Source of the DNA: Acinetobacter chengduensis
GTDB taxonomy: Bacteria; Pseudomonadota; Gammaproteobacteria; Pseudomonadales; Moraxellaceae
Length of the DNA stretch: 64,000 nucleotides
Direction: 5' to 3'
Assembly (NCBI RefSeq): GCF_003664645.1
Contig: NZ_RCHC01000016.1
Location: 17,493-81,492, forward strand
Both the position numbers and the translations under genes were made by a program. Of the stretch, positions 8,161 through 18,534 are shown piece by piece. The notes under the pieces were generated by a model. That model made no database searches and was not told where the DNA came from. It saw only the letters and a list, made by a program, of their open reading frames with translations. The stretch's first letter is position 1, and every line of letters begins with the position of its first letter.

Positions 8161-8799
8161 ATGGCTATTGGTTTAGTCGGTCGCAAGTGCGGTATGACAC
8201 GTATCTTTACAGATGCTGGTGTTTCTGTGCCTGTAACAGTGATTGAGGTTGATCCTAACCGTATCACTCAAATCAAAACGCTTGAAACTGATGGTTATCA
8301 AGCGATTCAAATCACTACTGGTGAACGTCGCGAATCTCGCGTAACTAACGCTCAGAAAGGTCACTTCGCTAAAGCGGGTGTTGCTGCTGGTCGTCTAGTT
8401 CAAGAATTCCGCGCTACAGAAGCTGATCTTGAAGGTCGTGAAGTTGGTGGTACTCTAACTGTTGACTTGTTCACAGTTGGTCAAATCGTTGACGTAACTG
8501 GTACATCTAAAGGTAAAGGTTTCCAAGGTGGCGTTAAGCGTTGGAACTTCCGTACTCAAGATGCTACTCACGGTAACTCAGTTTCTCACCGTGTTTTAGG
8601 TTCTACTGGTCAAAACCAGACTCCTGGTCGCGTATTCAAAGGCAAAAAAATGGCTGGCCATTTAGGTGCTGAACGCGTAACTACACAGGGTCTTGAGATC
8701 GTTGCAATTGACGCGGAACGTTCAGTTCTTGTTGTTAAAGGCGCGATTCCTGGTGCTACTGGTGGTGACGTTACTGTTCGTCCTACGATCAAGGCCTGA
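8161..8799 (+). CDS. rplC: 50S ribosomal protein L3
   Basis: A 212-residue L3, an early-assembly 50S protein reaching the peptidyl-transferase centre. The start is set at ATG 8161 (MAIGLVGRK): an ATG two codons earlier at 8155 is only three bases from the AGAGG ribosome-binding site, while 8161 has proper spacing. The conserved loop with [17 protein letters not shown] is present around residue 150-165. It follows rpsJ after 65 bases. Confidence 0.96.
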   Translation: MAIGLVGRKCGMTRIFTDAGVSVPVTVIEVDPNRITQIKTLETDGYQAIQITTGERRESRVTNAQKGHFAKAGVAAGRLVQEFRATEADLEGREVGGTLTVDLFTVGQIVDVTGTSKGKGFQGGVKRWNFRTQDATHGNSVSHRVLGSTGQNQTPGRVFKGKKMAGHLGAERVTTQGLEIVAIDAERSVLVVKGAIPGATGGDVTVRPTIKA

Positions 8800-8810
8800 G
8801 GGGAAATATT

Positions 8811-9413
8811 GTGAATTTAAATACTGTTTCCGGCTCTGCTGTTGAGTTATCTGAAGTTGCTTTTGGTCGTGACTTTAACGAAGCTCTTGTTCACCAAGTA
8901 GTTACAGCTTATTTAGCTGGTGGTCGTCAAGGCTCTAAAGCTCAGAAATCTCGTGCAGACGTTTCTGGCGGTGGTAAAAAACCATTCCGTCAAAAAGGTA
9001 CTGGCCGCGCTCGTGCTGGTTCTATTCGTAGCCCAATCTGGGTTGGCGGTGGTAAAACTTTTGCTGCTCGTCCACAAGACTGGTCTCAAAAAGTAAACCG
9101 TAAAATGTATCGCGGTGCTATGCAATGCATCCTAGCTGAACTTGTTCGTCAAGATCGCTTGGTATTGGTTGAAGAGTTTGCTGTTGCTGCTCCAAAAACT
9201 AAAGAATTGCTTGCAAAACTTAACGACTTAAATGCAACTCGCGCATTGATCGTTACAGAAGCTGTAGATGAGAATCTATACCTTGCTGCGCGCAACCTTC
9301 CACACGTGGATGTTGTTGATGCTACTGCAATCGATCCTGTTAGCTTGATCGCGTTCGATAAAGTTGTTATGTCTGTAGCTGCTGCTAAGAAAATTGAGGT
9401 AGAACTCGGATGA
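8811..9413 (+). CDS. rplD: 50S ribosomal protein L4
   Basis: A 200-residue L4, a 50S exit-tunnel protein and, in enterobacteria, the autoregulator of this operon. It begins with GTG at 8811, preceded by a strong GAGGGG. The tunnel-loop signature [19 protein letters not shown] is present near residues 45-63. It overlaps rplW by four bases (ATGA), indicating translational coupling. Confidence 0.96.
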   Translation: MNLNTVSGSAVELSEVAFGRDFNEALVHQVVTAYLAGGRQGSKAQKSRADVSGGGKKPFRQKGTGRARAGSIRSPIWVGGGKTFAARPQDWSQKVNRKMYRGAMQCILAELVRQDRLVLVEEFAVAAPKTKELLAKLNDLNATRALIVTEAVDENLYLAARNLPHVDVVDATAIDPVSLIAFDKVVMSVAAAKKIEVELG

Positions 9414-9730
9414 ACAACGAACGTTTATATCAAGTCCTACAAGGACCTGTATTCTCAGAAAAAGCACAAGTTTTAGGTGAAACTGCTGGTGTTCAAGTTT
9501 TTAAAGTTGCATTAAATGCAAACAAACTTGAAATCAAAAAAGCAGTTGAGCAACTGTTTGGTGTTCAAGTTGTTAAAGTTAACACAACGATCACTAAAGG
9601 TAAGACAAAACGCTTTGGTAAAACATTAGGACGTCGTTCTGATGTTAAAAAAGCATACGTCACCCTGAAAGCTGGCCAAGATGTTGAAATGGCTGACTTG
9701 GGCGATACCGCTGAAAACGCAGCGGAATAA
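9410..9730 (+). CDS. rplW: 50S ribosomal protein L23
   Basis: A 106-residue L23, located at the tunnel exit, where trigger factor and SRP dock. The family pattern FSEKAQVL near the start and the loop [19 protein letters not shown] near residue 65-83 are present. The ATG overlaps the rplD stop, so initiation is coupled. Confidence 0.96.
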   Translation: MNNERLYQVLQGPVFSEKAQVLGETAGVQVFKVALNANKLEIKKAVEQLFGVQVVKVNTTITKGKTKRFGKTLGRRSDVKKAYVTLKAGQDVEMADLGDTAENAAE

Positions 9731-9741
9731 GGACGAAAATT

Positions 9742-10566
9742 ATGCCGATTCAAAAATGTAAGCCAACGTCTCCAGGACGTCGCTTTGTAGAGAAAGTGGT
9801 TCATAATCACCTTCACAAAGGCGCACCGTACTCTCCGTTGGTAGAAGCTAAAAAACGTACTGGTGGTCGTAACAATAACGGTCACATTACGACTCGTCAC
9901 GTTGGTGGTGGTCATAAACAGCACTATCGTATCGTTGACTTCAAACGTAACAAAGACAGCATTCCAGCTGTAGTTGAGCGTATTGAATACGATCCTAACC
10001 GTACAGCTCATATTGCTTTATTGAAATATGCTGACGGTGAACGTCGCTATATTATTGCACCTAAAGGCCTTCGCGCTGGTGATCAAGTACAATCTGGTAA
10101 CGATGCTCCAATTCGTCCAGGTAACTGCTTGCCACTTCGCAACATGCCAATCGGTTCTACACTTCACAACATCGAGCTTAAAATCGGTAAAGGCGCACAA
10201 TTAGTACGTTCTGCTGGTACTTCTGCTCAGTTGTTAGGTCGTGACGGTTCTTACGCAATCATTCGTCTACGTTCAGGCGAAATGCGTAAAGTACACGTTG
10301 AGTGCCGCGCAGTTCTTGGTGAAGTTTCTAACCAAGAAAGCAACCTTCGTTCATTGGGTAAAGCTGGTGCATCGCGCTGGCGTGGTGTTCGTCCTACCGT
10401 TCGTGGTATGGCGATGAACCCAGTAGACCATCCACACGGTGGTGGTGAAGGGCGTAACAAAGGTATTCAACCTGTAAGCCCATGGGGTCAAAAAGCTAAA
10501 GGGTACAAAACACGTACCAACAAGCGTACGACTAAGATGATCATTCGCGACCGTCGCGTTAAGTAA
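9742..10566 (+). CDS. rplB: 50S ribosomal protein L2
   Basis: A 274-residue L2, one of the most conserved 50S proteins, needed for subunit association and peptidyl transfer. The [10 protein letters not shown] motif near residue 230, with the functionally important His, is intact. It starts 11 bases after rplW with a GGAC(G) ribosome-binding site. Codon use is strongly biased, as in the rest of the cluster. Confidence 0.97.
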   Translation: MPIQKCKPTSPGRRFVEKVVHNHLHKGAPYSPLVEAKKRTGGRNNNGHITTRHVGGGHKQHYRIVDFKRNKDSIPAVVERIEYDPNRTAHIALLKYADGERRYIIAPKGLRAGDQVQSGNDAPIRPGNCLPLRNMPIGSTLHNIELKIGKGAQLVRSAGTSAQLLGRDGSYAIIRLRSGEMRKVHVECRAVLGEVSNQESNLRSLGKAGASRWRGVRPTVRGMAMNPVDHPHGGGEGRNKGIQPVSPWGQKAKGYKTRTNKRTTKMIIRDRRVK

Positions 10567-10585
10567 CAAGTAAAGGAATCTGACA

Positions 10586-10861
10586 ATGCCTCGTTCTCTG
10601 AAAAAAGGCCCATTCGTCGATGCGCACTTGTTCGCTAAGGTTGAAGCGGCTATCGCGGCTAATAACCGTAAGCCGATCAAAACTTGGTCGCGTCGTTCGA
10701 TGATCTTACCGGATTTTGTTGGTCTAACAATTTCTGTACACAATGGCCGTAATCATGTTCCAGTAATCGTATCTGAACACATGGTTGGTCATAAACTAGG
10801 TGAATTCGCGCCAACTCGTACCTATCGTGGTCACGGTGTTGACAAGAAGTCTAAACGTTAA
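10586..10861 (+). CDS. rpsS: 30S ribosomal protein S19
   Basis: A 91-residue S19, which with S13 forms a 30S head complex near the A site. It opens [15 protein letters not shown], the family signature, and keeps the basic C-terminus [15 protein letters not shown]. It is preceded by AAAGGAA and lies 19 bases after rplB. Confidence 0.97.
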   Translation: MPRSLKKGPFVDAHLFAKVEAAIAANNRKPIKTWSRRSMILPDFVGLTISVHNGRNHVPVIVSEHMVGHKLGEFAPTRTYRGHGVDKKSKR

Positions 10862-10869
10862 TAGGTGCT

Positions 10870-11202
10870 ATGATGGAAGTAACTGCTAAATTACGCGGTG
10901 CCGCTATCTCGGCACAAAAAGCACGTTTGGTTGCGGATCTTGTGCGCGGTAAATCTGTTGCACATGCGCTTAACATTTTAACTTTCAGCAATAAAAAAGC
11001 TGCAGTTTTAGTTAAGAAAGCATTAGAGTCTGCGATTGCAAACGCTGAACACAATAACAGTTTAGATGTAGACGATCTTAAAGTTTCTACGATCTACGTT
11101 GATGAAGGCATGAGCCTTAAACGTATTTTGCCACGTGCTAAAGGCCGTGCAGATCGTATTACTAAGCGTACTTGTCACATCACCGTTAAGGTAGGGGTTT
11201 GA
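10870..11202 (+). CDS. rplV: 50S ribosomal protein L22
   Basis: A 110-residue L22 (109 if the second of two adjacent ATGs is used), whose beta hairpin lines the exit tunnel. The conserved tail [19 protein letters not shown] is present. It begins eight bases after rpsS and ends one base before rpsC. Confidence 0.96.
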   Translation: MMEVTAKLRGAAISAQKARLVADLVRGKSVAHALNILTFSNKKAAVLVKKALESAIANAEHNNSLDVDDLKVSTIYVDEGMSLKRILPRAKGRADRITKRTCHITVKVGV

Positions 11203-11203
11203 T

Positions 11204-11956
11204 ATGGGTCAGAAGGTTCATCCAATCGGTATCCGCCTAGGTGTTGTGAAACGTCATAACGCTAACTGGTATGCGAGTCCGAAACAATACGCTGAATACT
11301 TGCTTAAAGATTTGCAAGTTCGTGAGTTTTTAACTAAAAAACTTAAGAATGCAATGATCAGCAATATTCTTATCGAACGTCCTACAGGCGCTGCTAAAAT
11401 TACTATTAGCACTGCTCGTCCAGGTATCGTTATCGGTAAAAAAGGCGAAGACATTGAGAAACTACAACGCGAATTAACAGCCATTATGGGTGTTCCTGCG
11501 CAAGTTAGCATCAATGAAATCGATCGCCCAGACTTAGACGCTCGTTTAGTTGCTGAAGCAATTGCTTCTCAATTAGAAAAACGTGTGATGTTCCGTCGTG
11601 CTATGAAGCGTGCGGTACAAAACTCTATGCGTGCTGGTGCTAAAGGTATCAAAGTTGAAGTATCAGGCCGTCTAGGTGGTGCTGAGATCGCTCGTACAGA
11701 ATGGTATCGTGAAGGTCGTGTACCTCTACATACTTTACGTGCTGACATCGATTACTCAACTATGCGTGCTGAGACTACTTACGGTACGATCGGTGTTAAA
11801 GTTTGGATCTTCCGTGGCGAGATCTTGGGTGGCATGAAACAAGTCATGAACCCAGCTCCTGCAGAAGAGCGTCCAGCTAAACGTGGTCGTGGTCGTGGTG
11901 AAGGTCAAGAGCGTCGTGGTCGTCGCAATGATCGTTCTGCTGAAAAAGGAGAATAA
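11204..11956 (+). CDS. rpsC: 30S ribosomal protein S3, Arg/Gly-rich tail
   Basis: A 250-residue S3, a KH-domain protein at the mRNA entry channel. It starts [13 protein letters not shown]. The KH GxxG-like loop [10 protein letters not shown] is near residue 80. It is longer than E. coli S3 (233) because of a C-terminal tail of about 30 residues rich in Arg, Gly and Glu ([20 protein letters not shown]). The ATG follows the rplV stop directly, so translation is probably coupled. Confidence 0.96.
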   Translation: MGQKVHPIGIRLGVVKRHNANWYASPKQYAEYLLKDLQVREFLTKKLKNAMISNILIERPTGAAKITISTARPGIVIGKKGEDIEKLQRELTAIMGVPAQVSINEIDRPDLDARLVAEAIASQLEKRVMFRRAMKRAVQNSMRAGAKGIKVEVSGRLGGAEIARTEWYREGRVPLHTLRADIDYSTMRAETTYGTIGVKVWIFRGEILGGMKQVMNPAPAEERPAKRGRGRGEGQERRGRRNDRSAEKGE

Positions 11957-11959
11957 TCC

Positions 11960-12373
11960 ATGTTACAACCTAAACGTATGAAATTCCGTAAAGTGCAAAA
12001 AGGCCGTAACACTGGTCTTGCACATCGCGGTAGCTCAGTATCTTTCGGTACAATCGCACTTAAATCAATTGAACGTGGTCGTATGACTGCACGTCAAATT
12101 GAAGCTGCGCGTCGTACAATCAGCCGTCGTATTAAACGTGGTGGTAAGATCTTTATCCGTGTTTTTCCAGACAAACCAATTACTAATAAACCATTAGAAG
12201 TTCGTATGGGTAAAGGTAAAGGTTCTGTGGAATACTGGGTTTGCGAAATCAAACCAGGTAAAGTCTTGTACGAAATTGATGGTGTTAGCGACGAGTTAGC
12301 GACAGAAGCATTCAAGCTTGCTGCAGCTAAACTTCCGTTTAAAACCACTATCGTGACTCGGACGGTAATGTAA
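11960..12373 (+). CDS. rplP: 50S ribosomal protein L16
   Basis: A 137-residue L16, which positions tRNA at the A site of the 50S subunit. [17 protein letters not shown] at the start is diagnostic; [10 protein letters not shown] near residue 77-87 is also conserved. Arg81-type hydroxylation by a YcfD enzyme is known in E. coli, but no such gene is recognised in this window. Its stop overlaps the rpmC start by one base. Confidence 0.97.
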   Translation: MLQPKRMKFRKVQKGRNTGLAHRGSSVSFGTIALKSIERGRMTARQIEAARRTISRRIKRGGKIFIRVFPDKPITNKPLEVRMGKGKGSVEYWVCEIKPGKVLYEIDGVSDELATEAFKLAAAKLPFKTTIVTRTVM

Positions 12374-12570
12374 TGAAAACTAATGATCTACGTGAAAAGT
12401 CGGTAGAAGAGTTGACAGCTTTGCTTGATGAGCAACAGCTTAACCAATTCCGTCTTCGTATGGCAAAAGCAACTGGTCAATTGGGTAAATCGCACGAAGT
12501 TGCGCTTACTCGTAAGACAATTGCTCGTATTAAGACCCTCCTTACCGAAAAACAGGGGAACGGACAATGA
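12373..12570 (+). CDS. rpmC: 50S ribosomal protein L29
   Basis: A 65-residue L29, a two-helix protein near the tunnel exit. It begins [20 protein letters not shown]; the [14 protein letters not shown] end is typical. It overlaps rplP by one base and rpsQ by four bases. Confidence 0.96.
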   Translation: MKTNDLREKSVEELTALLDEQQLNQFRLRMAKATGQLGKSHEVALTRKTIARIKTLLTEKQGNGQ

Positions 12571-12824
12571 GTGAACAAACAGTCCGCACGTTAACAGGCA
12601 AAGTAGTAAGCGACAAGATGGACAAGTCTATCGTTGTTCTTATCGAACGCCGTGTTCAACACCCGTTGTATGGCAAATCAATCCGCCGTTCAACAAAATT
12701 ACATGCTCATGATGAAAACAACACAGCTAAAACTGGCGACGTTGTAACCATCAAAGAAAGCCGCCCAGTTTCTAAAACTAAGTCTTGGACTTTAGTTGAA
12801 GTTATTGAAGCAGCTGCTGAGTAA
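12567..12824 (+). CDS. rpsQ: 30S ribosomal protein S17
   Basis: An 85-residue S17, an OB-fold primary 16S rRNA binder. The family motif [18 protein letters not shown] near residues 10-28 and [11 protein letters not shown] at the end are clear. It is the last gene of the S10 block: a long hairpin and 91 bases separate it from rplN. Confidence 0.96.
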   Translation: MSEQTVRTLTGKVVSDKMDKSIVVLIERRVQHPLYGKSIRRSTKLHAHDENNTAKTGDVVTIKESRPVSKTKSWTLVEVIEAAAE

Positions 12825-12838
12825 TTAACGTTCTAGTT

Positions 12839-12896
12839 GCATCATCGGTCAAATTCGAGTACTCTTTGAGCCTTTCGAATTTGTGACCGGTGATGC
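12839..12896 (+). promoter_or_regulatory. long hairpin at the S10/spc operon junction
   Basis: The arm 12839-12858 (GCATCATCGGTCAAATTCGA) pairs with 12875-12896 over about 20 bp, with only a 2-base CA bulge and one G-U pair, closing a 16-base loop. No T run follows, so it is not a simple terminator. Position between rpsQ and rplN corresponds to the boundary where E. coli has the spc promoter. It could be an RNA processing site, a stability element or a partial attenuator. Confidence 0.7.
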
Positions 12897-12915
12897 TCGG
12901 TTTTGGAGTAGGGCA

Positions 12916-13284
12916 ATGATTCAGACCGAAAGTATGCTCGACGTAGCAGACAACAGTGGTGCTCGCCGCGTACAATGTATCAAAGTACTTGGTGGTTCAC
13001 ATCGTCGTTATGCATCTGTTGGCGACATTATTAAAGTTACTGTAAAAGAAGCAATTCCACGTTCACGCGTTAAAAAAGGTGATGTGATGAATGCTGTTGT
13101 TGTACGTACAAAGTTCGGCATCCGCCGTGCAGACGGTTCAGTTATTCGTTTTGACGATAACGCAGCTGTTATTTTGAACAACAACAAAGCGCCAATTGCT
13201 ACTCGTATCTTTGGACCAGTGACACGTGAACTTCGTACTGAGCAGTTCATGAAAATTATTTCACTGGCTCCTGAAGTTCTATAA
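12916..13284 (+). CDS. rplN: 50S ribosomal protein L14
   Basis: A 122-residue L14, a 50S interface protein. ATG 12916 gives the universal start [16 protein letters not shown] and is preceded by GGAG. An upstream in-frame GTG at 12883 lies inside the junction hairpin and would add 11 atypical residues. First gene of the spc block. Confidence 0.97.
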   Translation: MIQTESMLDVADNSGARRVQCIKVLGGSHRRYASVGDIIKVTVKEAIPRSRVKKGDVMNAVVVRTKFGIRRADGSVIRFDDNAAVILNNNKAPIATRIFGPVTRELRTEQFMKIISLAPEVL

Positions 13285-13293
13285 GAGGCAATC

Positions 13294-13611
13294 ATGGCTA
13301 AGATTCAAAAAGGCGATCAAGTAATCGTGATCGCAGGTAAAGAAAAAGGCAAACAGGGTACTGTATTGTCTGTTTCGAATGACCAAGTGAAGGTTGAAGG
13401 CCTTAACTTAGTTAAGAAGCACCAAAAGCCAAACCGTGCTACGGGCGCTGAAGGTAGCATCGTAACTCAAGAGGCTTCGCTTCATATTTCTAACGTGGCA
13501 ATTTTTAATGCTGCAACCCAAAAGGCTGACCGTGTTGGTTACCAAGTAGTTGAAGGCGTGAAAACTCGCGTATTCAAGTCATCTGGTGAATCAGTGGCGG
13601 TAGCGAAGTAA
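13294..13611 (+). CDS. rplX: 50S ribosomal protein L24
   Basis: A 105-residue L24, an assembly initiator of the 50S subunit. The KOW motif [19 protein letters not shown] is at residues 6-24. It follows rplN by nine bases with a GAGGC ribosome-binding site. Confidence 0.96.
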   Translation: MAKIQKGDQVIVIAGKEKGKQGTVLSVSNDQVKVEGLNLVKKHQKPNRATGAEGSIVTQEASLHISNVAIFNAATQKADRVGYQVVEGVKTRVFKSSGESVAVAK

Positions 13612-13627
13612 TAGGTTGATTTAGGCT

Positions 13628-14164
13628 ATGGCCAGACTTAAAACGCGTTACAACGACGAACTAAAAGCTCAGTTACAAGAGCAATTAGCCGTTAAAAATG
13701 TGATGGAAATTCCTCGCATTACTAAAATCACGATCAACATGGGTGTTGGCGCAGCTTCTGCTGACAAAAAACTCCTTGATGGTGCTCTTGCAGATATGCA
13801 AGCGATTGCTGGTCAAAAACCAGTTCTTACTTTAGCTCGTAAATCTATCGCTGGTTTCAAAATCCGTGATGGTTGGCCGATTGGTTGTAAAGTTACTTTA
13901 CGCGGCGAGCAAATGTACGAATTCTTAGACCGTTTGATCTCTATCGCGATCCCACGTATCCGTGACTTCCGTGGTTTCTCTGCGAAATCATTTGATGGCC
14001 GTGGTAACTACTCAATGGGTCTCAAGGAACAAATCATGTTCCCTGAAATCGATTTTGATAAGATTGATCGTATTCGTGGTATGGATATTACCATCACTAC
14101 GACTGCTCGCACCGATGACGAAGGCCGTGCGCTTATGCGTGCATTCGGCTTCCCGTTCAAATAA
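13628..14164 (+). CDS. rplE: 50S ribosomal protein L5
   Basis: A 178-residue L5, which binds 5S rRNA and contacts the P-site t[11 protein letters not shown] near residue 34 and the C-terminal MDITITTTA near 155 are typical. In E. coli S8 represses the spc operon by binding near the rplE start; no equally clear S8-type structure was seen here. Confidence 0.96.
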   Translation: MARLKTRYNDELKAQLQEQLAVKNVMEIPRITKITINMGVGAASADKKLLDGALADMQAIAGQKPVLTLARKSIAGFKIRDGWPIGCKVTLRGEQMYEFLDRLISIAIPRIRDFRGFSAKSFDGRGNYSMGLKEQIMFPEIDFDKIDRIRGMDITITTTARTDDEGRALMRAFGFPFK

Positions 14165-14173
14165 GAGGTCGAT

Positions 14174-14479
14174 ATGGCTAAGAAAGGTATGATTAATCGC
14201 GAATTGAAACGCGAAGCTACTGTTGCTAAATACGCTGCAAAACGTGCTGAATTAAAAGCAATTATTGCAAACGTAAATGCATCAGACGAAGAACGTTTCG
14301 AAGCGATGATGAAATTTCAAGCATTACCACGTAATGCATCTCCAGTACGTCTACGTAACCGCTGTGGTTTAACTGGTCGTCCTCATGGTTACTTCCGTAA
14401 GTTCGGTCTAAGCCGTAACAAATTACGTGACACAGTAATGCAAGGTGATGTACCGGGCGTTGTTAAGGCAAGCTGGTAA
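14174..14479 (+). CDS. rpsN: 30S ribosomal protein S14 (zinc-independent form)
   Basis: A 101-residue S14 of the long form, which lacks the CxxC zinc pairs of the short form. The C-terminal [20 protein letters not shown] is diagnostic. It lies nine bases after rplE, with a GAGG ribosome-binding site. Confidence 0.97.
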   Translation: MAKKGMINRELKREATVAKYAAKRAELKAIIANVNASDEERFEAMMKFQALPRNASPVRLRNRCGLTGRPHGYFRKFGLSRNKLRDTVMQGDVPGVVKASW

Positions 14480-14491
14480 GGAGCACTATAA

Positions 14492-14887
14492 ATGAGTATG
14501 CAAGATACCGTTGCCGACATGCTAACACGTGTTCGTAACGCACAAATGGCTAAGAAACAAACTGTTTCTATGCCTAATTCTAAGTTGAAGGTTGCAATTG
14601 CAAACGTACTTCAACAAGAAGGTTACATCTCTAACGTAGAAGTTGCAGACGCTGAAGGCAAAGCAACTTTAACTATTACGTTAAAATATTTCGAAGGCAA
14701 ACCAGTTATCGAAACTGTGAAACGCGTAAGCCGTCCAGGTCTACGTCAATACCGCGGTAAAGATAGCCTTCCAAGCGTTAAGCAAGGTTTAGGTATTGCA
14801 ATTGTTTCTACAAGCAAAGGCATCATGACTGATCGCGCTGCACGTGCTGCGGGCATCGGTGGTGAAGTTATTGCTTTTGTTTCTTAA
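14492..14887 (+). CDS. rpsH: 30S ribosomal protein S8
   Basis: A 131-residue S8, a primary 16S rRNA binder and, in E. coli, the spc operon repressor. It opens [18 protein letters not shown] and carries [13 protein letters not shown] near residue 108. RBS AAGGAG upstream. Confidence 0.97.
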   Translation: MSMQDTVADMLTRVRNAQMAKKQTVSMPNSKLKVAIANVLQQEGYISNVEVADAEGKATLTITLKYFEGKPVIETVKRVSRPGLRQYRGKDSLPSVKQGLGIAIVSTSKGIMTDRAARAAGIGGEVIAFVS

Positions 14888-14900
14888 TAGGTGATTCCTC

Positions 14901-15434
14901 ATGTCTCGTGTGGCTAAAGCCCCAGTAACTGTACCTAACGGTGTAACAGTTACTCAGAACGGCCGGCAGGTCGAAGTGAAAGGCACTAAGGGTACTTTGT
15001 CTTTCAACCTGCATGCGCTGGTCGAGCTTAAACAGGAAGAAGGTAAACTTCAAGTTGCTCCAGTTAAAGAGTCGAAAGACGCTTGGATGCAAGCTGGTAC
15101 TGCTCGCGCTGTCTTAAATAACCTTGTAAAAGGTGTTAGCGAAGGCTTCGAACGCAAGTTACAATTGATTGGTGTTGGTTATAAAGCTGCGGTTAAAGGT
15201 AACGTTGTTAACCTTAACCTTGGTTTTTCACACCCAATTGATTATGCACTTCCTGCAAGTGTGACTGCTGAAACTCCAACTGCAACTGAAATTATCCTTA
15301 AATCTGCTGATAAAGCAGCTTTAGGTCAAGTTGCTGCGGAAATCCGTGGCTACCGTCCACCAGAGCCTTATAAAGGTAAAGGTGTTCGTTATTCTGACGA
15401 AGTTGTACTTCGTAAAGAAGCTAAGAAGAAATAA
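14901..15434 (+). CDS. rplF: 50S ribosomal protein L6
   Basis: A 177-residue L6, with two related RNA-binding domains near the factor-binding site. The signature [16 protein letters not shown] at residues 154-169 is intact. It begins 13 bases after rpsH. Confidence 0.97.
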   Translation: MSRVAKAPVTVPNGVTVTQNGRQVEVKGTKGTLSFNLHALVELKQEEGKLQVAPVKESKDAWMQAGTARAVLNNLVKGVSEGFERKLQLIGVGYKAAVKGNVVNLNLGFSHPIDYALPASVTAETPTATEIILKSADKAALGQVAAEIRGYRPPEPYKGKGVRYSDEVVLRKEAKKK

Positions 15435-15448
15435 GGCGCGAGGTTCTT

Positions 15449-15799
15449 ATGAACGAAAAGAAACAATCCCGTTTGCGTCGTGCGAAAAGCACACGCTTGC
15501 ACATTCGTGCATTGGGTGCGACTCGCTTGTGTGTAAACCGCACACCGCGTCACATCTATGCTCAAGTTATCTCAGCGGATGGTGGCAAAGTATTAGCTCA
15601 AGCTTCTACTTTAGATGCTACTTTACGTGCAGGTACAACTGGCAACGTTGAAGCAGCGAAACAAGTAGGTGCTTTAATCGCAGAACGTGCTAAAGCAGCT
15701 GGTGTTACTAAAGTTGCATTTGACCGTTCTGGTTTCAAATATCATGGTCGTATCAAAGCCTTGGCTGATGCTGCTCGTGAAAACGGCTTGGAGTTCTAA
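15449..15799 (+). CDS. rplR: 50S ribosomal protein L18
   Basis: A 116-residue L18, a 5S rRNA binder. The opening [20 protein letters not shown] and ending [20 protein letters not shown] are characteristic. It lies two bases before rpsE. Confidence 0.97.
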   Translation: MNEKKQSRLRRAKSTRLHIRALGATRLCVNRTPRHIYAQVISADGGKVLAQASTLDATLRAGTTGNVEAAKQVGALIAERAKAAGVTKVAFDRSGFKYHGRIKALADAARENGLEF

Positions 15800-15801
15800 T
15801 C

Positions 15802-16299
15802 ATGGCTAAAGTTGAACAAAACGAAGGTCTTGTTGAAAAGCTGGTTGCCGTTGATCGTGTAGCCAAAGTTGTTAAGGGTGGTCGTATCTTCTCTTTCACA
15901 GCATTAACTGTTGTGGGTGATGGTAATGGTCGCGTAGGTTTTGGTCGTGGTAAAGCACGTGAAGTTCCAGCTGCTATTTCTAAAGCACTTGAAGCTGCTC
16001 GTCGTAACATGATTACTGTTGACCTTGTTGATGGTACTGTTCAGCATCCGATCAATGCACGCCACGGCGCAAGTCGCGTTTACATGCAGCCTGCTTCTGA
16101 AGGTACTGGTGTAATTGCCGGCGGTGCTATGCGCGCAGTTTTAGAAGCTGTTGGCGTACGCAACGTATTGACTAAATGCTACGGTTCTACTAACGCTGCA
16201 AACGTGGTTAACGCGACTTTTAATGGTCTGCGTGACATGACTTCTCCAGAGAAGGTTGCTGCGAAACGTGGTCTTACTGTTGAACAAATTCAAGGGTAA
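15802..16299 (+). CDS. rpsE: 30S ribosomal protein S5
   Basis: A 165-residue S5, involved in decoding accuracy and mRNA unwinding. The S5 signature [19 protein letters not shown] is at residues 37-55. It follows rplR by two bases, suggesting coupled translation. Confidence 0.97.
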   Translation: MAKVEQNEGLVEKLVAVDRVAKVVKGGRIFSFTALTVVGDGNGRVGFGRGKAREVPAAISKALEAARRNMITVDLVDGTVQHPINARHGASRVYMQPASEGTGVIAGGAMRAVLEAVGVRNVLTKCYGSTNAANVVNATFNGLRDMTSPEKVAAKRGLTVEQIQG

Positions 16300-16305
16300 T
16301 CAATC

Positions 16306-16482
16306 ATGAAAACGATTAAAGTTACCCAGACTAAATCTGCATCGCATCGCTTGAAAAATCACAAGCTTAGCCTTAAAGGTTTAGGTCTGCGTCGTATTGG
16401 TCATACTGTAGAGGTGTTAGACACACCTTCTAACCGTGGTATGATCAACCAAGTCTACTATATGGTTAGTGTAGAGGAATAA
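16306..16482 (+). CDS. rpmD: 50S ribosomal protein L30
   Basis: A 58-residue L30, read directly from the sequence: [20 protein letters not shown]... ending in YYMVSVEE. The [20 protein letters not shown] core (residues 23-42) is diagnostic. It sits six bases after rpsE and three bases before rplO, as in other gammaproteobacteria. Confidence 0.96.
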   Translation: MKTIKVTQTKSASHRLKNHKLSLKGLGLRRIGHTVEVLDTPSNRGMINQVYYMVSVEE

Positions 16483-16485
16483 GCC

Positions 16486-16926
16486 ATGACTCTGCGTTTA
16501 AATACAATTGCACCTGCAGAAGGTGCTAAACGTGATAACCTTCGTCTAGGCCGTGGTATTGGTTCTGGCGTTGGTAAGACTGGTGGTCGTGGTATCAAAG
16601 GTCAAAACTCACGTAAGAGCGGTGGTACACGCCCAGGTTTCGAGGGTGGTCAAACTGCACTTTACCGTCGTTTACCTAAATTCGGCTTCACTAGCCAACA
16701 GGCGTTGAAAACTGCTGAAGTACGTTTATCAGAACTTTCTAAAGTAGAAGGCGACATTGTGTCTCTTGAAACTTTAAAAGCTGCTAACGTTGTACGTAAA
16801 GATATGCTTCGTGCACGTATCGTACTTTCTGGTGAAATTACTCGTGCTTTCACTGTACAAGGTGTTGCATTGACTAAAGGCGCTAAAGCTGCTGTTGAAG
16901 CTGCTGGCGGCAAAGTCGAGGAGTAA
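16486..16926 (+). CDS. rplO: 50S ribosomal protein L15
   Basis: A 146-residue L15, a late 50S assembly protein. The Gly/Arg-rich N-terminal region with [15 protein letters not shown] (residues 23-37) and [15 protein letters not shown] is typical. It precedes secY by six bases, with GAGGAG near its end acting as the secY ribosome-binding site. Confidence 0.97.
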   Translation: MTLRLNTIAPAEGAKRDNLRLGRGIGSGVGKTGGRGIKGQNSRKSGGTRPGFEGGQTALYRRLPKFGFTSQQALKTAEVRLSELSKVEGDIVSLETLKAANVVRKDMLRARIVLSGEITRAFTVQGVALTKGAKAAVEAAGGKVEE

Positions 16927-16932
16927 TCCCCA

Positions 16933-18291
16933 GTGTCTATGTCTCCTAGCTCGTCAGGTCATGTTAACATGATGAAAGGTCAACCATTTCATGTGAAATA
17001 CCGTGAAATAATTCGTCGTATGATGTTCCTCATCGGGGCGTTGTTGGTTTTTCGGTTAGGAGCGCATATACCAGTACCGGGCATTAATAATGCTGCGCTT
17101 GAAAACCTTTTTAATGCAAACCAAGGCACGATCCTTGGTTTGTTTAATATGTTTTCAGGTGGTGCATTAGAGCGGATGTCAATTCTTGCTCTAGGGATCA
17201 TGCCGTACATCTCTGCGTCGATTATCGTGCAGTTGATGTCAACAGTGGTTCCTTCGCTTGAAGCTTTGAAAAAAGAAGGCGAACAAGGCAAGCGTAAGAT
17301 TAACCAATATACACGTCAGGGCACGTTGTTCCTTGCACTTGTGCAAGCGATTGGTATGTGTGCAGGTCTAATTAGTCAAAATATTACTTTGACTTCGGGT
17401 CTTGCATTCTATGTTCCAGCTGTAACTTCTTTAGTTGCAGGTACAATGTTCTTAATGTGGCTGGGTGAACAAATTACCGAGCGTGGGGTGGGGAATGGTA
17501 TTTCCATGATCATCTTCGCGGGTATTGTTGCTGGTTTGCCAAACTTAGTTTTGCAATCATTTACGTCTATCGATAATGGTCAATCAAGTATGATTGGTTT
17601 AGCAGTTTTTGCTGTATTATCGATTGCAGTATTAGTAGCAATTGTGTTTATTGAGAAAGCGCAACGTCGTATTCCAGTAAACTATGCTCAAAAACAACAA
17701 GGTCGTCGTGTATTTACAGCACAACAGACACATTTGCCGTTAAAAATTAACATGGCTGGTGTGATTCCTGCAATTTTTGCAAGTTCATTGCTATTATTTC
17801 CTGCGAGCTTAGGTCAGTGGGTAGGTAGTCATGATGTTGATGCTGGTTTTATTAAGCGTGGCCTACAAGATTTGGCACTCGTTTTGTCGCCTGGACAGCC
17901 GTTGTATTTGGTGCTCTTTGGTGCGTTAATTATCTTTTTCTGTTACTTCTATACTGCGCTAGTATTTAGCCCTAAAGAAGTTTCAGAGAACCTAAAACGC
18001 AGCGGAGCTTATGTGCCTGGTATTCGTCCAGGTGAGCAAACTGCTCGTTACTTAGATCATATTCTCAATCGATTGACCTTTATCGGCGCGATTTATATCA
18101 CAGTCATCTGTTTAATGCCGATGATTCTACAAAGTTCGTTTGGTATTCCATTCAGCTTAGGTGGTACGTCTTTACTGATCGTAGTGGTTGTTGTGATGGA
18201 CTTTATGGCTCAGCTACAAGCTCATCTCACATCGCATCAGTACGATAATCAATCATTAATGAGAAAAACGACTGCTCATCCTAAGGGATAA
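16933..18291 (+). CDS. secY: preprotein translocase subunit SecY
   Basis: A 452-residue inner-membrane protein with ten membrane segments, forming the Sec channel with SecE and SecG. Characteristic stretches are PGINNAALE near residue 50, [14 protein letters not shown] near 89, and the cytoplasmic loop near 245-265. The start is GTG 16933, with GAGGAG 9 bases upstream; an ATG two codons downstream at 16939 is the alternative. Position between rplO and rpmJ is standard for the spc operon. Confidence 0.96.
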   Translation: MSMSPSSSGHVNMMKGQPFHVKYREIIRRMMFLIGALLVFRLGAHIPVPGINNAALENLFNANQGTILGLFNMFSGGALERMSILALGIMPYISASIIVQLMSTVVPSLEALKKEGEQGKRKINQYTRQGTLFLALVQAIGMCAGLISQNITLTSGLAFYVPAVTSLVAGTMFLMWLGEQITERGVGNGISMIIFAGIVAGLPNLVLQSFTSIDNGQSSMIGLAVFAVLSIAVLVAIVFIEKAQRRIPVNYAQKQQGRRVFTAQQTHLPLKINMAGVIPAIFASSLLLFPASLGQWVGSHDVDAGFIKRGLQDLALVLSPGQPLYLVLFGALIIFFCYFYTALVFSPKEVSENLKRSGAYVPGIRPGEQTARYLDHILNRLTFIGAIYITVICLMPMILQSSFGIPFSLGGTSLLIVVVVVMDFMAQLQAHLTSHQYDNQSLMRKTTAHPKG

Positions 18292-18310
18292 GCGCACTTG
18301 AGGTTTCATC

Positions 18311-18427
18311 ATGAAAGTACAAGCTTCTGTAAAGAAAATTTGTGGTAGCTGTAAAGTTATCCGTCGTAATGGGGTTATTCGCGTAATTTGTAGCGCTGAA
18401 CCTCGTCATAAGCAGCGTCAAGGTTAA
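18311..18427 (+). CDS. rpmJ: 50S ribosomal protein L36 (zinc-binding form)
   Basis: A 38-residue L36 read directly from the sequence: [20 protein letters not shown]... ending PRHKQRQG. Cys11, Cys14, Cys27 and His33 form the zinc site, so this is the C+ form. It follows secY by 19 bases and closes the spc block. Confidence 0.96.
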
Positions 18428-18442
18428 TCTGATCTAGACCTG

Positions 18443-18472
18443 TTGATTTCAGTAGGCTAATTAGGTTATTAT
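18443..18472 (+). promoter_or_regulatory. candidate alpha-operon promoter
   Basis: TTGATT at 18443-18448 and TATTAT at 18467-18472, with an 18-bp spacer, lie in the 107-base gap between rpmJ and rpsM. The E. coli alpha operon has a promoter at the equivalent place. Confidence 0.5.
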
Positions 18473-18499
18473 CCGCCCCTCAAGATTTTTGTGGGGCGG
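18473..18499 (+). promoter_or_regulatory. GC-rich hairpin in the rpsM leader
   Basis: CCGCCCC at 18473-18479 pairs with GGGGCGG at 18493-18499 around a 13-base loop, about 35 bases before the rpsM start. No T run follows immediately. In E. coli the rpsM leader folds into a pseudoknot bound by S4; this could be part of such a control element or, alternatively, a partial terminator of the spc transcript. Confidence 0.5.
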
Positions 18500-18534
18500 T
18501 TGATTATCTTAACTGCCTTTTTGGAGAAAATTGA

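Noticed and set aside
12883..12915. Upstream GTG extension of rplN
   Set aside because: It starts inside the junction hairpin, lacks a ribosome-binding site and adds residues not seen in any L14; ATG 12916 gives the universal start.
8173..16913. Several minus-strand open frames of 60-150 codons across the ribosomal cluster
   Set aside because: They are antisense shadows caused by strongly biased codon use; none has a start signal or recognisable product.
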